Shown here one piece after another: positions 28,983-38,877 of a stretch of 64,000 nucleotides of DNA (within the stretch, counting starts at the first letter, position 1; every line of letters starts with the position of its first letter). Source of the stretch: Hondaea fermentalgiana (lineage: Eukaryota > Sar > Bigyra > Thraustochytrida > Thraustochytriidae); the NCBI GenBank assembly GCA_014084085.1, contig NPFB01000023.1, positions 35,778 to 99,777 of the forward strand, given 5' to 3'. A model generated the notes under the pieces. That model was not told the DNA's origin. It saw only the letters and a list, made by a program, of their open reading frames with translations, and did not search any database. The position numbers and the translations under genes were made by a program.

Positions 28983-31412
28983 TCACGCGCCGCGACCATC
29001 CGCCATGGCTTGCCCGAGGAGCATCTCGAGGATTCTGTCCTCGTCATCATCGTCGCTCGCAGACGCGCTTGCGGCATCTGCATCGTCCAAAAGTCCAAGA
29101 ATACTTGCGCTCATTGCAGCTGATTCCACGGGTCTCCTTTCTTCTTGCGTTCCCTCAGGTCTCGATGGGCGAGCGTTCTCGGTGAGACTCGTGGCCCCAT
29201 TTTCCACTTCACTTTCTGACGCCACCTGTGGTCGCTTAATCGGAGCCGCAAGACCCAAGCCAGGCAAGAGGCCTCTCCGCTCCGCATCCCGCAGCGTCCC
29301 AAGCAAGGCATTGCGCTCCCTGCGCAAGTTCTGGACCTCGGTGTCCTTTCGACGTAACCGGTCTTCGAGAAAGGCGACCCGGCTCGCCTCTTCGCGTGCA
29401 GCCTCGTCCACAAGACGAGCGAGCTCCCGCTCCTGCTGTTTAACACAAACACGGGCCGATGAAAGCTCAGCCTCCAATGCCGCTCGCGTATCCTCGAGTT
29501 CCTTGTGCTGCTCAGAGGATTTTGCTTCCATATCCTCAATCGTGGCTCGCAGATTCTTTTCTGCTTCGCTCTGGGTTCGGGCGAGAGTTTGCTCCAACTC
29601 GACAATCCGACACTCAAGGCTGTCGACCCGTGCAGACTTCTCTGCCAAATGATTGCGGGCAACGCTAAGCTTTTCACTTAGATCTGCCATCTTTTCAAAT
29701 GCGCGAGCTATCTCCTTTTCTGCAGCTGTCCGTGCAGCGCGCTCCCTCCTCCAGGCGTCCTTCGCGTCAGCCACCCGAAGCGCCAGTTCCCGAAGTTTCA
29801 AAGGCAAGAGCTGCAAGCGATCCTCGTATCGCTTTACACGGTTCAGTACGGCGCCCAGCGTTACTGTATCGCCATCGACCTTTGCCGCCACAGCAAGCAT
29901 TGTTTCTTTTGCGCGAAAGACTTCTGTCATTCTTCGTTGCGAAGTCATGGTCGCTTCGTGACAGCTGCGCTCCAGGCCGCGTGCCTGCGCCACGCTCGTG
30001 TCTCGCTCCCGACGCAAACGTTCGCATGTCTGTTGAGAAGCTTCGAGCTCTTTGCGAAGTTCTTCCAGCTCCTGCGTGTGCCTTGTCCCCGTGCGTTTGG
30101 CCTCGAGACGCGCGGCTCGATCTTGGATGAGGAGGGCAAACACTTTTTCGCGCCAGGCCGCTACCAGCGTGTCGGCGCTTGCGTCTTCGCCTCGCTCTCG
30201 TGAGTTGACAATTGCTCGCTCTTGCGCCACGAGCAAGCCTTCGAGGGCTTCGAGGCGCGACTCTTCCCGGAATCCTTTGCGCTGGGCCTGCAATGTGAGC
30301 GTCGCATTCTCCTTGCGCATTTGCTTCAATGCGCCCTCGCTCTCGCGTAAACGCTCCTTCCAATCAGACAATTCGCACTGAGACTCATGCAGTTTTGCTT
30401 CGAGCTCGTTGGCGCGATGCTTTGCTGCCTCTGCCGAGGCTGTGGCTTCTGCAACTGCGTTCTGTAGCCGCAAAGTCTCAAGCTGGAAAGTGTCTTGCGT
30501 TTGGACCGAGGCATTGTGATGATCAACTGTCCACGTCTGCGCAGAAGCCCGTGCCTCACGAGGCGAGGTACCTACGGCAATTTCTGTCGTGGGCCTTTTG
30601 GAGGCACTCACGATCACAGAGGTCTCGTTGCCCAAAGACGCTTGAGATTCCTCGTCAGGGCCAACAACGTCCTGCACATATGACTGCGCCCGACGTTGCC
30701 CCGGGCGCTGGACCTCTTGTTGCGCGCGGACAGCCTCAAGTTGTTGCAATACTTGCGTCACAAGCGCTCGTTCCTCGGCCATGGCGGCACGTTCGCGCTC
30801 CATTGCACGTCTGGCTTCTTGAATGTGCTCATTCTCTTCTCGCAGCTGTCTTGACGTTGCAGAGCGAGCAGGCCGTGGTGGCGGTACTAGGCGCATGGGC
30901 GAATCGGTTTGTGCGCCAAAGTCACGTCCAAATGAGGCTTGAACGCTGACTTCTTCCCGTGCAACGGAATGCGCTGCAACTCTCGCTGGTGCGTCTCTTG
31001 CAATAGGGACGCCATCAAGTTGCCAAAGCCACGGAAAGCGCGCAGCCACCTTGGCACGATAGTCTGGGTGTCGCGAAAGTGGACAACCAGCTAATGACAC
31101 TGACTCGAGAGAGGTTTTCCAGGCGTCAAGGCCATGGAGCGCTTCGACATCTGCAATCGCGTTGAAACTTAGATCGACTTTGCGTAACGAGGGGTTTATC
31201 GGAAACTGGCCTCCGCTGACAACTTGGATGTGGTTTCGTGCAAGGTTAAGCGTTTCTAATGCGCGAAGGCATTCCACACTGCGCACATCAAAACTGCCAA
31301 TCTGGTTGCCGGCGAGGTCCAGAATGATCAAGGTGGGCAGCAGCTCAAGGTTTTCCACCACGGCGATTTCTGTTTTTAGATGCGAAAGTACAGCAGAGTA
31401 AATGTAGTTCGT
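28983..31412 (-). CDS. LRR and coiled-coil protein (5' exon unresolved), cytoskeletal/centrosomal type
   Basis: The main exon has no usable ATG at its 5' end: the apparent start codon at 31361 is GTG. Reading upstream in frame gives TNYIYSAVLSHLKTEIAVVENLELL, so the exon probably starts after an acceptor AG at about 31412 or 31415 and an upstream exon supplies the start. An ATG-containing frame at 31704-31560 (MMQTHSSRSAF...GLGWLDLSEH) is a candidate, but I could not find a phase-compatible junction. The first 120 residues are SDS22-like LRRs with an LRR cap (FPWLWQLDGVPI). The remaining 650 are almost continuous coiled coil (for example LHESQCELSDWKERLRESEG), ending DEDRILEMLLGQAMADGRGA. This architecture is shared by centrosomal and basal-body LRR-coiled-coil proteins. 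A specific orthologue is not claimed. Confidence 0.75.
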   Translation of the reverse strand, partial: TNYIYSAVLSHLKTEIAVVENLELLPTLIILDLAGNQIGSFDVRSVECLRALETLNLARNHIQVVSGGQFPINPSLRKVDLSFNAIADVEALHGLDAWKTSLESVSLAGCPLSRHPDYRAKVAARFPWLWQLDGVPIARDAPARVAAHSVAREEVSVQASFGRDFGAQTDSPMRLVPPPRPARSATSRQLREENEHIQEARRAMERERAAMAEERALVTQVLQQLEAVRAQQEVQRPGQRRAQSYVQDVVGPDEESQASLGNETSVIVSASKRPTTEIAVGTSPREARASAQTWTVDHHNASVQTQDTFQLETLRLQNAVAEATASAEAAKHRANELEAKLHESQCELSDWKERLRESEGALKQMRKENATLTLQAQRKGFREESRLEALEGLLVAQERAIVNSRERGEDASADTLVAAWREKVFALLIQDRAARLEAKRTGTRHTQELEELRKELEASQQTCERLRRERDTSVAQARGLERSCHEATMTSQRRMTEVFRAKETMLAVAAKVDGDTVTLGAVLNRVKRYEDRLQLLPLKLRELALRVADAKDAWRRERAARTAAEKEIARAFEKMADLSEKLSVARNHLAEKSARVDSLECRIVELEQTLARTQSEAEKNLRATIEDMEAKSSEQHKELEDTRAALEAELSSARVCVKQQERELARLVDEAAREEASRVAFLEDRLRRKDTEVQNLRRERNALLGTLRDAERRGLLPGLGLAAPIKRPQVASESEVENGATSLTENARPSRPEGTQEERRPVESAAMSASILGLLDDADAASASASDDDDEDRILEMLLGQAMADGRGA

Positions 31413-31990
31413 CTTCTTTTGTCAGTCTTGCTTTATTGCTTTTAATTTCGCCACCGTACCAATCGCGAACGTGTCTGGCTGGTCGTGCTGCGCTCGCTGG
31501 CTTGGTGTTGTAGTTTTTTTTTCCCGCCTTGATGGCATGCTCGAAAGCAGCGGCTGGCAACGTACGGTGTTCAGAGAGATCCAGCCACCCGAGGCCCGGA
31601 TAGTCCGTGCGTATCTCGGTGACGAGCGCATGCGAGATTTCCCGTAGCACCTTGCTACCGCGCTGCGCGCTAAAAGCGCTCCTGCTCGAGTGTGTTTGCA
31701 TCATCGTTTGTTTAATGGTTTGTTTGTTTGTTTGTTTGTTTGTCTGTCTGTCTGTCTGTTTGCGTGGAAATAAAAATTTGAAAATGAAAACGGCCGGCGG
31801 TTCACGAAACGACGCTTAACGACCAGACAACTCATTGTCACATGCACAGTCAGGCACTGTCGTGGCCCCAGAAAAGGACTTCTCTGCAAGCATTCGAAAT
31901 TATGCCAAGCCATCAATTGCTCTTTTCTTCCTTTTCCTCATTATACTAAAGTCAATAAAACAAAGGGCATCATGATTTGGATGCCAATAA
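31413..31990. other. Upstream region of the LRR-coiled-coil gene with GTTT/GTCT microsatellite
   Basis: It may hold the missing first exon of the LRR-coiled-coil gene (frame 31704-31560, minus). A (GTTT)n run passing into (GTCT)n lies at about 31719-31762. The remainder, 31763-31990, is the 3' flank of the DENN gene, with no feature seen. Confidence 0.55.
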
Positions 31991-34069
31991 TCATGAACGA
32001 CCCGGTGAATTCGACGAAGCCTCGAGGTCGCACCATTGCATGAAAAGCTGCGTGGTTTGCAAGCGCGCTAGATATTGCCACGGAGGCGAAATGGCAAGAT
32101 TTCGTTTGAGCAAGGGAACAAAACTGGCAAGAGTTTGATCCGCCTCCTCAATTGCAGCGTGCGGCGATGGCAATGAACTTGTGACGGCAAGATTGCCCAC
32201 GGATCGCCCAAAGCAGTGGCAAGCTCGTAGTAAACCAGTTACATGGTCCTGAACGAGACTTAAAAGCACAGTCGGATCCTCGACATCGCGCGTCGCAAGA
32301 TAAAGCTCGCTAAGCCCAGGAAGTTTGAGTGCATGATACGAGGTCGAAAGAGCTTCGCTCAGGTCGAGTCGGCCCTGGTCCAAACGAACAACGACGGCCT
32401 CTTGGCGGCCATTATCACGACATGGGGAATGCATTGAGCCATCAATATCTCGGACTTCCGACGGTACTTCGGCTGCACCCACTAGCACCGGCACCGGGGC
32501 ATCACACACGACGCTCAGACTCGGTGGCAAAAGCGGGATAAACGGCTGCACCCAGGCGCACGGTCGGAGAAAGGGCAGCAAAGCAAAGGCGGCGGACGTG
32601 ACTCGACGCAAATCGGAGCTAACGAGAACCACTTTGAGCTCAAGAAGAAGACATCCCACAAGAAAGAGAAGTTGATCAAGTGGCATTGTCTCGAGCAGGG
32701 TTGGGAGCCCCCATTCAACAAAGAGGTCGAGCCTCGTCGCGCAGCGTTCGGGCCACATCCAGCGAACCTGGTCATCAACAGCTGTAAACTTCCATCCCGG
32801 CCCGATGTGAGCCACATTCACCTTGGCAGCACTTTCTGTCAATGCGCTCAAAAACGCAGAGCGGTCGTCCTCGCCAAGTCCGTACATGGCACGCAAGACC
32901 TGCTCGAGGAGACGGAACAGGGGCTTCTTGGTGAGAATGCACTCGCAAGTAGTTCCATCCGAGAGACAGATCCCATACGTGGCATTATCGAGGCATGAAA
33001 ATCCCCGTGTCAGAGGTGTCGAGCACTCACCGCTGAGCATAAAGACAAAACTTGCTGGCGTTGCGACAGAGCCCGCCAAAAAGCAAAATTGTTCGACATT
33101 GGGCGGGACGGAGGATCGCGCAGACAGAGGCCAGCACGAAGTCAGCTCCTTGCTTTTATCGATCGTAATCACATGTGTAAAGAGCTCGCAGCGCGTCAAC
33201 TGCGTGTTTTCGGGAGGCGGGCTTCGGTCCACATTGACGCGGAGTGGACTGTTGCTCGGTGTTGTATCCGAGCCTACCTGCTCAGGCCCAACTGACTCAA
33301 TAAGTCCCTCTTCATCAACTGTCCGGAGCGCCACCAAGGGTGTAGAAAGCTGCGGCGAATCAGCTGCAGAATTTCTAGCGGTGGAATCGGGAGTGGTGGA
33401 CCACCAGGGTTGCGGAGAATGAAGGGTGGACACGGGAGAGACCCGCTCGAGAAGAGCGGCCTGAGCGCTGAGCTTTTCCTCGAGATCCTTGATTTCATTT
33501 TCAAGCACCTCGCTCTGTGCTCGCCAGCGCTTGCTGCGTTTGCCTAGCTCTTTGTTGACTGCCTTTTCCTGCTCGTACTTTCGCTTCCAACGCCGTCCAT
33601 TCTCGCGAAGCATTGCATTTTCTTGCTCAAGTCTCCGCAGCCGCTCTGCAAAGCGGGCCTCAGCGAGGGCGACTGCAGAGCTCGTACAATCATCGTCGCC
33701 AAAGACTTCGCTGCAACAGCTGCTCGTGCTGCTGGAGTTGCTGTCGATCCAAAAGACCTCATTTCTTGCCCCAGCTTCTCGCGAATGGTCATGGTCGGAA
33801 GCCTGGCGACGAAGTCGCTGGCGGCGGCGCAGACGAGTTTTTTCGATGCGAGCTTCTGCTGTGCGCGGCGCGGGTTTTTCTGTCGCGCGTCGGGCCTTGA
33901 CGGGCGTCTTGACGAGATTCCCCGCAAGTGCGTGGTCATTCTCGTCCCCGTCCGCGCGCCAACGGGGCCGTCTGACCTCGGCTTTGCGGGAAACCCGATT
34001 CTCCAAGGCACTGGGCTCGAACGCACTCGTTGATTGGGTACGCCGACGACCATTCAGGAGCTCGTCCAT
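31991..34069 (-). CDS. DENN-domain protein (candidate Rab GEF) with N-terminal coiled coil
   Basis: It is 692 aa. MDELLNGRRRTQ is the first ATG of the frame; the more upstream apparent start is GTG. The N-terminal 100 residues are basic and disordered. A coiled coil (about 140-200, RLRRLEQENAMLRENGRRWK) and a Ser/Thr/Pro linker follow. Then come uDENN-like (VPPNVEQFCFLAGSVATPAS), cDENN (MPLDQLLFLVGCLLLELKVV with LVSSDLRRVTSAAFALLPFL, then QPFIPLLPPSLSVV and VPVLVGAAEV) and a short dDENN-like tail. DENN modules catalyse GDP/GTP exchange on Rab GTPases in membrane traffic (family knowledge). The Rab partner cannot be predicted. No other catalytic domain is fused. Confidence 0.88.
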   Translation of the reverse strand: MDELLNGRRRTQSTSAFEPSALENRVSRKAEVRRPRWRADGDENDHALAGNLVKTPVKARRATEKPAPRTAEARIEKTRLRRRQRLRRQASDHDHSREAGARNEVFWIDSNSSSTSSCCSEVFGDDDCTSSAVALAEARFAERLRRLEQENAMLRENGRRWKRKYEQEKAVNKELGKRSKRWRAQSEVLENEIKDLEEKLSAQAALLERVSPVSTLHSPQPWWSTTPDSTARNSAADSPQLSTPLVALRTVDEEGLIESVGPEQVGSDTTPSNSPLRVNVDRSPPPENTQLTRCELFTHVITIDKSKELTSCWPLSARSSVPPNVEQFCFLAGSVATPASFVFMLSGECSTPLTRGFSCLDNATYGICLSDGTTCECILTKKPLFRLLEQVLRAMYGLGEDDRSAFLSALTESAAKVNVAHIGPGWKFTAVDDQVRWMWPERCATRLDLFVEWGLPTLLETMPLDQLLFLVGCLLLELKVVLVSSDLRRVTSAAFALLPFLRPCAWVQPFIPLLPPSLSVVCDAPVPVLVGAAEVPSEVRDIDGSMHSPCRDNGRQEAVVVRLDQGRLDLSEALSTSYHALKLPGLSELYLATRDVEDPTVLLSLVQDHVTGLLRACHCFGRSVGNLAVTSSLPSPHAAIEEADQTLASFVPLLKRNLAISPPWQYLARLQTTQLFMQWCDLEASSNSPGRS

Positions 34070-34575
34070 CGTCACGTCGACGCAAAGATGCAGAAAGCCT
34101 GGCAAGACCTTGTAGAGCTGAGTGGTGATGCTCTCGACTCTTGACTCTACTCGACTTCGACTCCACTCGCCTCTGGCGCGCTCTCGTGCGCGTTTGCTTG
34201 AGCTCAAGCACTGGAAGAGCTTTGCAGAAACCTTTCGGACCACGATCAATCCCAGAGTTTGGCTTCGACTTGGGTGACTACCACCCACTACTAGTAGTAC
34301 AAGTAACTGGGGCGATTCAACGGAAATATTAGATGACGTGGGCTTGCTTGTTGTCCCATCGATTGGCACTGGCTGTGGTTGGTGGCTGGTGGCTATCCAT
34401 GGCGAGGTGTTTGAGCTTCATGCGATATTGTTCTCGAGATCATGACACGAGAAATCGGCGCGTGCGGCCGTCGAGTATTGCATCAGGTTCATAATGGAAC
34501 GCAATAATCTTGAGAATCTCTCCGGAGCAACCAAAAAAAAAAAAAGAGAGAAAGAGATGCGTGCAATCCATTTGT
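34070..34575. other. Intergenic region between DENN and NOL11-like genes
   Basis: It is the DENN promoter and the 3' flank of the NOL11-like gene. It includes an A-run (about 34534-34545) and an ACTACTAGTAGTAC inverted-repeat stretch near 34288-34301. No gene is seen. Confidence 0.5.
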
Positions 34576-37146
34576 CTAAAAGTTAACTGTCTCAATGGCA
34601 TAGTCGCCGATGGTGCTCGAGGGCGTAAAGTCGCGGTTCATGCGCAGGCAAAAGCCAAGCGGCTGTTGAATAGCAGAAAGACGCTCCGAAAAGGCAGCAG
34701 TCTGGTGCGAAATGCTGGAAATGCGCTCCAGCGTCTGCCGAGCAGCCTTGGAGTGCGTGGATTCATTGATAATGACCTTGAGACCGGCGTCGAGCAGCGC
34801 AGAGACCCATGATACAACATGGCTGGCACTTGGAATAAGTAGGGCGCTGCGACCCTTGTAACTGTGCGGGTTAAATGCGTAGCCCCTGGACTTGAGCGGA
34901 AGACCCTCGTAGAAGACGAGCAACGAGGCGGCTCCTTCAAAGAGGCTCGAGACGCACTCTGCAGGAAGTGAGCGCGCGGCGCGAACGAAAAAGACCTCGT
35001 TGCGAAGATTGCACATAACCGCCATGGCGAGATAGTGCACAGCCAGTTGCTCGTCCGTGAGTTCAGCAAAAAAGTTGGCAACGCCCTCGTAGTGCTCCTT
35101 TCGAACAGCATTCTGAGACGCCTTTTTCGCGGCCTTGAACAAGGCGGCAATTTCCGCCTTTCTTGCGCCCCGCTCCTTGGGCTTGAGGCTAGCCACCGCC
35201 GCGTTTGCCTTCTTCAAGGAAGCCCAGGCAGCAACTGCGGCATCGTTGCCCTCAATTGCTTCGACGATGCTTTTGATTTCAGAGGTGAAGTCGGCAAGAG
35301 CAGCGCCACTGCAGGACGACAGCGCGAAACGCAAGATGCGCACCATGTCGCTCTCACCGAGATCACTCACATACATGATGCACAGATAGAGGAGCATGAC
35401 CTTTTCGGCGCGAAGGAGCGCCGGGAGGACTTCGGGGTTCGTGGATGTCGACACGAGGCCCTCCCGAATCGCCTCCTCGAGCGCAGACCAGTCCTTTCGG
35501 TCAATCAGACTTGCGATGTGGCTTCGCACATATTCAACTGAGTGATGGGCGACTTCGGGCTCCTGTTTGGAAGAGGCATCACCAGCATCGGTTTCGCTGG
35601 CCTTCGAGCTCTTCTTCTTTTTCTTCTTGGCCGAAGGAGCAGCCTTGCCATTTGCGTCCGAGTTCGTATCAGCACGCACGGAAGTCAGTGCGTCAGACCA
35701 GGCAGAAGAATCAACAACGTCCGCACCTGATAAAAGTGCCGAGACATCGCCATGCAGCGGAAGGCTTGCCGAAGGCGATCGGGGACGCTTGCGCATGCGG
35801 CGGCGCTCGGCAGCGTCGACAAGGCGCGACGGGCGCGTAACTGCAGCAAAGGCTCCGTCCGCAGGCGCCAGGGCACCGAGAAAGTCGACGTACACGTTGC
35901 CGCTTTCAAGCACGAAAGCGACCAGAGCGCCGTCATCTTCTTGCTTTTGGAGCGCAGTCGCGAGAGATATCGCTTTGATGCTTTCCTCAAAAGAATCGGC
36001 ACCAAGCTCCACACCGAGACTGGCGTCCCACGCCACGAGACGCGAACCTGCTCCAAGAAGAACAATCGAGCTATCTGCGCTTGGCACTGCATCACAGCAA
36101 GTCACTTTGGCCTGCTTCACGCCAGACACCTCCATCGGTGTGGCGAGCGCCGGCTCGCCCTGCGCCGAGCGGCGAAGGGCGGCAGCCGCACAGGCGCCAG
36201 ACTTCCAGACCAAACTGAGGCGGCCAGCAGCACTTGGGACAGCCGCGAGAAGACCATCGGCATCAAAACTCGCGCCAACGTCAATCGATTGGGTACGCGA
36301 ATGTCCAAAGCCGTGAGGGTGGAGATCCACGGCCCGAGCACGCAGCGCCGGAGTTGCCGTCGGAACCGTCTCGGTGCACAGCACGCTCCAGAGGTTGCTG
36401 GCCGTTTGGACGAGACGAGCACTCACCACAGTTCCCTTTTGCATATCATCGTCATCATCATCGTCGGCGTCGGGTGCAGCCAATGAGGCAATTTCCGAAT
36501 CCTTGGATCGAAGCGCGAGCGCGCCGTCACTGTAAATCGCCACAAAGAGGCCCACAAGCGCAGGGCTCGTCGCGAGCTCGACGACCGTGCGTTTGGATTT
36601 CTTAGAGCCGCGCTTGCGACCGCGGGCTTTGGCGTTTATGGCAGGACCGAGCGCAGCAGACCCTTGCGCGGGCAGCTGGAGTCCTTCCTGGAAATAGTCC
36701 CACTGCATGAGCTGGTTGTCTTCGTCGAGAGCAACGAGCGTCGATGTACCAGGGAGAATCTGAGCGGCGCTTGCAAGTGTGCGGCCGCCATCTTGCGTTG
36801 ACCAGGACTTCAGGCACACCCAGTCCTCCACAGAGTACACGGAGACGGCGTCGGCGCTGGTGATGACGAGCACGCCGCCGTTTTCGCGCTGATCGGCCGC
36901 GAGGCGTTTCCTCAGCGCGTTTTCTTGCTTGCTACCGGGAAGAGAGTGTTTGCCGCGGGCCTTTCCCTGCGTTGCGGCCTCGACAGCAGCATCGACGAGG
37001 CTTTGCGCCATGGACGCCATGGCCTGCGAAGGCCTCGCTGCCCACGAGGCCCCCAGCACTTGGCCATGGCTGGCTGCTGCGCCCTCTCCTGCGAGTCCGG
37101 AGGCCTCGACGCCGGCAGCCTGCACGAGTCTGGCGCTCTTGCCCAT
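34576..37146 (-). CDS. Large nucleolar-type WD/beta-propeller-like protein, NOL11-like (tentative)
   Basis: It is 856 aa starting with a true ATG (MGKSARLVQAAGVEASG). The N-terminal half is beta-rich with WD-like strands (VLVITSADAVSVYSVEDWVC, SWSTQDGGRT, STLVALDEDNQLMQWDYF). A basic KARGRKRGSKKSKR stretch and an acidic ADDDDDDD tract are present. A KKKKKKSSK nuclear-localisation-like run precedes a helical C-terminal domain (AEKVMLLYLCIMYVSDLGES ... SHVVSWVSALLDAGLKVIIN). The layout of propeller, basic linker and helical tail ending in a wall of L/I near SALLDAG is that of NOL11/Utp-type small-subunit processome proteins. The assignment to NOL11 is by layout and faint motifs only. Confidence 0.72.
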   Translation of the reverse strand: MGKSARLVQAAGVEASGLAGEGAAASHGQVLGASWAARPSQAMASMAQSLVDAAVEAATQGKARGKHSLPGSKQENALRKRLAADQRENGGVLVITSADAVSVYSVEDWVCLKSWSTQDGGRTLASAAQILPGTSTLVALDEDNQLMQWDYFQEGLQLPAQGSAALGPAINAKARGRKRGSKKSKRTVVELATSPALVGLFVAIYSDGALALRSKDSEIASLAAPDADDDDDDDMQKGTVVSARLVQTASNLWSVLCTETVPTATPALRARAVDLHPHGFGHSRTQSIDVGASFDADGLLAAVPSAAGRLSLVWKSGACAAAALRRSAQGEPALATPMEVSGVKQAKVTCCDAVPSADSSIVLLGAGSRLVAWDASLGVELGADSFEESIKAISLATALQKQEDDGALVAFVLESGNVYVDFLGALAPADGAFAAVTRPSRLVDAAERRRMRKRPRSPSASLPLHGDVSALLSGADVVDSSAWSDALTSVRADTNSDANGKAAPSAKKKKKKSSKASETDAGDASSKQEPEVAHHSVEYVRSHIASLIDRKDWSALEEAIREGLVSTSTNPEVLPALLRAEKVMLLYLCIMYVSDLGESDMVRILRFALSSCSGAALADFTSEIKSIVEAIEGNDAAVAAWASLKKANAAVASLKPKERGARKAEIAALFKAAKKASQNAVRKEHYEGVANFFAELTDEQLAVHYLAMAVMCNLRNEVFFVRAARSLPAECVSSLFEGAASLLVFYEGLPLKSRGYAFNPHSYKGRSALLIPSASHVVSWVSALLDAGLKVIINESTHSKAARQTLERISSISHQTAAFSERLSAIQQPLGFCLRMNRDFTPSSTIGDYAIETVNF

Positions 37147-37806
37147 CTTGCGTTGATTCTCCGTCTTGTCTCTGCGCCCGCTACGTCTTGCACGAGCGCC
37201 CTCGTGCGCGCGTCAACCGGGTCCACCGGGCAAGGGGTCTCGGGTCTGTGCGCTCCAAGCCACCCACCCGGAGTAGGACCCTTAAATGTGGATTTGGGGG
37301 ACCTGCTCTTTTTGCCATTGTATACTGGGGACATGGGGCTATAGCTTGCTTGCTTTGTGGCATGGTGGTCGCGGAGAAAGCTGAAGAAACCGATTCAGTC
37401 TAGCTAGCGCGAGGAAGAGAAAGAACGTGCAGTTGCAGGCACAAGCTTGCTATACGAGCTTTGCTGCTGCTATGAGTCCGTCTACCTGAAAAGTTATCAA
37501 CACCTTGAAAACATTACGATTTCAATGCCTTGCTCGTACATTGTGCAACCTGACAAGAGGAGACAAGAGACCGGCGTGCCTGAAAGATGTAGGCACGCTC
37601 ACGCTTTCTGTTCTCGATCAATCGATCGATCGATCGATCGATCGACCAACTGACTGACCATAAAGTGAACGACGACCTTTTTCTCAACCTTTACTCATTC
37701 TCGCCCTTGTTTTACTACAAGAGTCTTCGATTTGACTTTGCTTCGTGTTCGTGCGTCGGCTTCGAAGTTTTTATCAGAACCCTTATCGAGTAGGCATTCC
37801 GTCATC
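37147..37806. promoter_or_regulatory. Divergent promoter region with a (GATC)n array
   Basis: It lies between the NOL11-like gene (-) and the CS-domain gene (+). A GATCAATC run leading into (GATC)n occupies about 37616-37645, the second such array in the window. The left part is GC-rich and the right part AT-richer. No gene is supported. Confidence 0.6.
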
Positions 37807-38877
37807 ATGAAGACCGCGGCGGGCGCGGCGGCAGCGGTGGCGTGCGTGGCGCTGGTGCCCGCGTCGCGCTTCCTCGCGGCGGGTTTGCGGCTGGCATGGA
37901 CCGCCATGGGCAGCAGCAGCAGCAGGTCACAGGCTGCCGAGACCGAGAGCGCGAAGAAGGCCGCCGCGCTGCAAAAGGCCCGCACGACGCCCTCGCTTGT
38001 GGCCGCGGAAGTGGCCGCGGGCGCCGTGGCCGCCTCCGCGCTAGCCTTTGCAGGTAGCGAGAGGATCTCGTGGTCGCTGGCGGCATTGGCCGTGCAGGTG
38101 GCGACCTGCTGGGAGCTTTGGTTTTCACGAGACGAGGCCTCAAATGCGGGCCGGGGCGCAGCTCTCAAGCTGGGCATCTTCATGCTCATAGCGGCATCTA
38201 TGCACGCCATCCAGCTAGCGCTCGCTATCGAGATCGGATGGGTCGGCAATGAAAAACTCATGGCCGCCATGGTCGCTGCAGGCGGTGTCTTGGGCTTCGG
38301 ACTGGCAGTGGCCTTTCCCGTTCCACGCAGCGGAAGTGAAGGCCAGCCTGCACGTCGCTTTACAGATGGCGGCGGCGGCGTTGTGCGAACCAACGGCGTT
38401 CGTGGTTCTTCTGCAACGAGTGCAGCAAGCAATGCCACCGATAGTGCCCTGCGCGAAAACATCCAGCGCAAGGGCGAGCACTCGTATTACTACGCACATG
38501 CCAAGACCCCAACGCGGGAAAATCTCAATCGCGGAGGCGACCCAGTTCGTCTCGAGGACGAAGCACTTGCGCAAGCCAATCGAGGTCAAACGACGTATCG
38601 CGCGATTCGCGACTATGCATTTGCGGACGGCTCGAATGTTTCCGTGTACGTGGACCTGTCAAAGCTGGACCTCGAGGACGACGAGGTCCGCCACAAAGTA
38701 GAGTATAGTAGTACCTCAGCGCGTCTCATTGTCTGCGAGCGATACGCTCTTAACCTCCCGACGCTTGCTCATCCTATCAAGAGTGCTCGATCCAAGCTCA
38801 ACAGCTCAGGAACGCGCATTAGTCTCATTCTGAAAAAAGAGGACCCCTCGCAAACCTGGGCCAAACTCCTTGGCTAG
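37807..38877 (+). CDS. Membrane protein with C-terminal CS (p23/SGT1-like) domain
   Basis: It is 356 aa from the first ATG (MKTAAGAAAAVACVALVPAS). The N-terminal hydrophobic stretch, then AAEVAAGAVAASALAFAG, ISWSLAALAVQVATCWELWF, LGIFMLIAASMHAIQLALAI and LMAAMVAAGGVLGFGLAVAF, suggest four or five spans. A Gly-rich linker leads to GEHSYYYAHAKTP, then a beta-sandwich-like end: FADGSNVSVYVDLSKLDLED, a RLIVCERYALNLPTL strand pair and SLILKKEDPSQTWAKLLG. The last half resembles the CS domain of CacyBP/SGT1, an Hsp90-cochaperone fold ending in a conserved Trp. A CS domain fused to multiple spans is unusual. An ER-membrane chaperone-adaptor role is inference. Confidence 0.75.
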   Translation: MKTAAGAAAAVACVALVPASRFLAAGLRLAWTAMGSSSSRSQAAETESAKKAAALQKARTTPSLVAAEVAAGAVAASALAFAGSERISWSLAALAVQVATCWELWFSRDEASNAGRGAALKLGIFMLIAASMHAIQLALAIEIGWVGNEKLMAAMVAAGGVLGFGLAVAFPVPRSGSEGQPARRFTDGGGGVVRTNGVRGSSATSAASNATDSALRENIQRKGEHSYYYAHAKTPTRENLNRGGDPVRLEDEALAQANRGQTTYRAIRDYAFADGSNVSVYVDLSKLDLEDDEVRHKVEYSSTSARLIVCERYALNLPTLAHPIKSARSKLNSSGTRISLILKKEDPSQTWAKLLG

